NCBI GenBank assembly: GCA_028876065.1
Contig: JAGWTI010000001.1
Coordinates: forward strand, 34,215 to 98,214
Direction of reading: 5' to 3'
DNA from: Nitrospirota bacterium
GTDB lineage: Bacteria; Nitrospirota; Nitrospiria; Nitrospirales; Nitrospiraceae
Length of the DNA: 64,000 nt
In this document: positions 62,028-64,000 of the stretch, one piece after another
How positions within the stretch are numbered: position 1 is the stretch's first letter
Layout of the letters: the number at the start of each line of letters is the position of its first letter
Program-made: the position numbers and the translations under genes
The notes under the pieces: model-generated
The model's database searches: none
What the model saw: only the letters and a program-made list of their open reading frames with translations
What the model was told of the DNA's origin: nothing

Positions 62028-62906
62028 TTAGAGTGCGGCCTGGCGGGAGGAGGGGTAATGAACTTGGCTGAAAGGGCAGGCCGGGGTATAGCCCAGTTGG
62101 CAGGATGTCTGATAGTCCCGCTGCGCGCTGGCTGAATCGCCCAGCATGGACAAAGCCACGGCACGGTTGAAATAGAGGAGGTTGTCGGTTGCGCCAAGCG
62201 CGAGAGCTTGGGACAAGTCTTGCACGGCCAAGTCGAATTCTCCCGCCAGGATCTGGATCAACCCGCGGCTTTCGTAGACTTCTGGCAGGGAGCGGTCGAG
62301 AGTTTCCGCCCGGTCGAGATCCTGCTTGGCCAATAGGAAGTCGCGCTTCAGAGCATGGACCACGGCCCGGTTCGCATAGGCGGCCGCCATGCGGTCATCG
62401 GATGCCAGGGCTGCGGTGAAGTCCGTTAAGGCCTCATCCAACTGTCCGAGGTAGCGGTGAGCCAGACCCCGGTGGGTGAGGGCCAAGGCGGAGTTCGGAG
62501 AAAGTCGAACCGCTTCGTTGAGGGTCTCAAGCGCCGAAGCAGGGTTTCCGAGCTCAAGATAGGCGACGCCAAGGTTGTTGCGATAGAGGACGTTCTCCGG
62601 AGCAAGCGTGGTGGCTTGCGCTAGGTCGCGGACGGCTTCCGCCCGTTTCCCTTGGTGCATTTTCACGAAGGCCAAGGCGTTCCACGCCTCGGCTCTGGCC
62701 GGGTCCATCCGAATCGCCTGCGAGAAGCTCTCGATTGCACGAGGGTCCTGACCTTGCGCGAACTCCTGTTCGCCTTGCGCCATAAGCCTGGCGAAGGGGT
62801 CTGTCGCCTGGGGGTGGTTCGCATGCACAGCGGTACAGCCCCAGGTGAGGAGGAGGGCAGCCAGGGTGCCGAGCAGTCGGGGGATGGCGATTGTAGAGGC
62901 GGTCAT
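62028..62906 (-). CDS. Exported TPR protein
   Basis: The 292-residue protein starts at ATG 62906 after GGAGG. A signal peptide (LLGTLAALLLTWGCTAVHA) is followed by about seven tetratricopeptide repeats (residues 35-275) such as NLGVAYLELGNPASALETLNEAVRL. The Cys in WGC is not in a good lipobox, so lipidation is doubtful. TPR proteins of this kind are scaffolds. It lies upstream of the Slp paralogue on the same strand. Confidence 0.82.
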   Translation of the reverse strand: MTASTIAIPRLLGTLAALLLTWGCTAVHANHPQATDPFARLMAQGEQEFAQGQDPRAIESFSQAIRMDPARAEAWNALAFVKMHQGKRAEAVRDLAQATTLAPENVLYRNNLGVAYLELGNPASALETLNEAVRLSPNSALALTHRGLAHRYLGQLDEALTDFTAALASDDRMAAAYANRAVVHALKRDFLLAKQDLDRAETLDRSLPEVYESRGLIQILAGEFDLAVQDLSQALALGATDNLLYFNRAVALSMLGDSASAQRDYQTSCQLGYTPACPFSQVHYPSSRQAAL

Positions 62907-63012
62907 CAATACCTCCGGGTCAGTGGCGGTTCGTGAGTGCCGAGTCAACATGCGTCGAACTCTAGCGTGCCGCCATTACTGGCGGATAGCGCGACGGTTA
63001 CATCTCTGTTAA

Positions 63013-63975
63013 CTATTGCTGAGGTTGGGTGGGCTTGCGGCGAGGCTTGGCTTTGGCCTTGCTGTCCGTCAGTTCTTGTTTCAGTTTGGCCAGTTCTTCT
63101 TTGAGCGACTGCATGTCTTGGGCTTGGTCCTTCAAGCGTCCGCGAAGCTCAAGATTGGCGGCGGAGAGTTCGCGGAGCATCAGACGCAAATCTTCCGCCG
63201 ACTCGGCCGGAGCCGGTGCGCCTGAACTGCCCTTGGCCATTGGTTGTGTCTGAGGGGCCGGAGCCGGCTGCGGAGGCCGCACCGGTGGTGCCCCCTGCGC
63301 CGGTAGAACAGGTTGGGGAGCTTGAGCGGCGATCGGAAATGAGGCACGAGCCGCCAGGACGTCCTGGACCTTCATCGAGATGTGGACTTTCTCGAATGGT
63401 CCCCAGGCCGGCGTCTCTGCGGGAGAAAGCGACGCAGCCTGAGCCGGTCGCGTCAGCCAGAGGTGCATGCCCTTCGTTTCGCGCGGGTCTTTATAGTCTT
63501 CCCCTCCGCCCGTATCGGTTCGTACAAAGGCCGTATGGTCTTGGAGAATCACGTGTAAGTAGGGGCCTCGGACGAAGAGAGAACCGGCTGTCCGGTCGTC
63601 ATTGTACGGCACGGCGAGATTGGGAACCGAAAAGAACACCCGTTCTTCCGGGCCGGCCTGACTCAGCGCAAACGCCAGCGGCTTGGCCACCCGATTCAAC
63701 TCGTCTTCTTTGAGCAGGGGGATGGGTGTGGGATCCCTGAGGAACCCGCCGATGGTGCCGCTCCACCCGCTCACCTGGACCGAGCCCAGTAAGATGCGGA
63801 TCTCTTCCTTGGACAATTGCGCCGGGTGGCTGTTGACGATGGTCGGAGGGGAGCTGTGCGTAGACGGATCGTGTTGGATGCCGATCTGCGTATCCTGCTC
63901 GTCGTACACGAGCCGTTCCCGGTTCAAGGCGCTGCAAGCCGTCAGGCTGCAGAGCAGCAGGGGAAGGACCCACAT
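63013..63975 (-). CDS. Lipoprotein with Pro-rich linker and coiled-coil tail
   Basis: The 320-residue protein starts at ATG 63975 near the window edge; a TTG one codon earlier is possible, and upstream extension cannot be excluded. It has a lipobox LTAC, a beta-rich middle domain (about 60-190, LLGSVQVSGWSGTIGGF), a Pro/Gln/Ala-rich linker (about 205-250) and a C-terminal coiled coil (about 258-305) ending in a basic tail. I recognise no family. The linker and coiled coil suggest reaching across the periplasm. Confidence 0.75.
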   Translation of the reverse strand: MWVLPLLLCSLTACSALNRERLVYDEQDTQIGIQHDPSTHSSPPTIVNSHPAQLSKEEIRILLGSVQVSGWSGTIGGFLRDPTPIPLLKEDELNRVAKPLAFALSQAGPEERVFFSVPNLAVPYNDDRTAGSLFVRGPYLHVILQDHTAFVRTDTGGGEDYKDPRETKGMHLWLTRPAQAASLSPAETPAWGPFEKVHISMKVQDVLAARASFPIAAQAPQPVLPAQGAPPVRPPQPAPAPQTQPMAKGSSGAPAPAESAEDLRLMLRELSAANLELRGRLKDQAQDMQSLKEELAKLKQELTDSKAKAKPRRKPTQPQQ

Positions 63976-64000
63976 CAACGTTATATTGGTCTTGCGGAGG

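Overview
The window is GC-rich, densely coded bacterial chromosome dominated by flagellar, chemotaxis, c-di-GMP and surface-glycan genes. The single CheV/CheZ-containing chemotaxis operon, the Maf-type flagellin glycosylation locus, the clpB/hsp20 pair and the short heptamer repeats between genes would fit a Nitrospira-like member of the Nitrospirota. That placement is inference from gene content; no rRNA or other marker gene is present. I see no insertion sequence, prophage, CRISPR array or replication origin.

Layout. (1) 1-6.0 kb, signalling: a heme NO-binding (H-NOX) protein followed by its likely histidine kinase (cut by the window edge); a STAS protein followed by a truncated response regulator that collides tail-to-tail with a truncated HD-GYP copy; a DUF420 membrane protein; an intact HD-GYP phosphodiesterase; and a YcgR-like PilZ protein. 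(2) 6.2-24.7 kb, one long same-strand run with many overlapping genes, for nonulosonic (pseudaminic-type) acid synthesis and flagellin glycosylation: pseB, pseC, a sialidase-fold protein, a pseI/neuB synthase, a CMP-transferase, a GSA-type aminotransferase, a Gfo/Idh dehydrogenase, pseG, a methyltransferase, an IolB-like cupin, an SDR, an ATP-grasp ligase, a GH57-like protein and a Maf glycosyltransferase with a TPR tail. (3) 24.8-30.9 kb, filament: a sigma-28-type promoter, a possible leader peptide, flagellin, flaG, fliD, fliS, a FliT-like protein and a FlgM-like small protein. (4) 31.2-33.4 kb, a REC-GAF-GGDEF diguanylate cyclase and a PilZ protein, then a MinD/FlhG-like ATPase on the other strand. 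(5) 34.4-48.7 kb, an excisionase-type HTH protein, then cheR, cheY, cheZ, cheA, cheV, cheB, a c-heme chemoreceptor and cheW, then motA, motB and a large hybrid histidine kinase. (6) 48.7-64 kb, housekeeping and unknown genes: DUF423, exported proteins, a dienelactone-hydrolase-like protein, a lone Lrp/AsnC ligand domain, comM/yifB, hsp20, clpB, two SDR/membrane genes, tRNA-Thr, two Slp-family paralogues, a TPR protein and a lipoprotein.

How it fits together. Regions 2 and 3 would make an activated nine-carbon sugar and put it on flagellin before filament assembly. Regions 1, 4 and 5 control flagellar output through c-di-GMP (synthesis, breakdown, PilZ effectors, and an MshEN-like insert in CheA) and through chemotaxis.

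The most interesting candidate system is the sugar pathway. No PseH N-acetyltransferase is visible, but an ATP-grasp ligase, a cupin related to inositol catabolism, a Gfo/Idh dehydrogenase, an SDR, a methyltransferase and an extra aminotransferase are interleaved with the Pse genes. I infer a nonulosonic acid carrying a non-acetyl, possibly O-methylated polyhydroxy-acyl group. Other points of note are the double-truncation scar at about 2.19 kb, the leader peptide coupled to flagellin, and four clusters of degenerate heptamer repeats between 49 and 60 kb.
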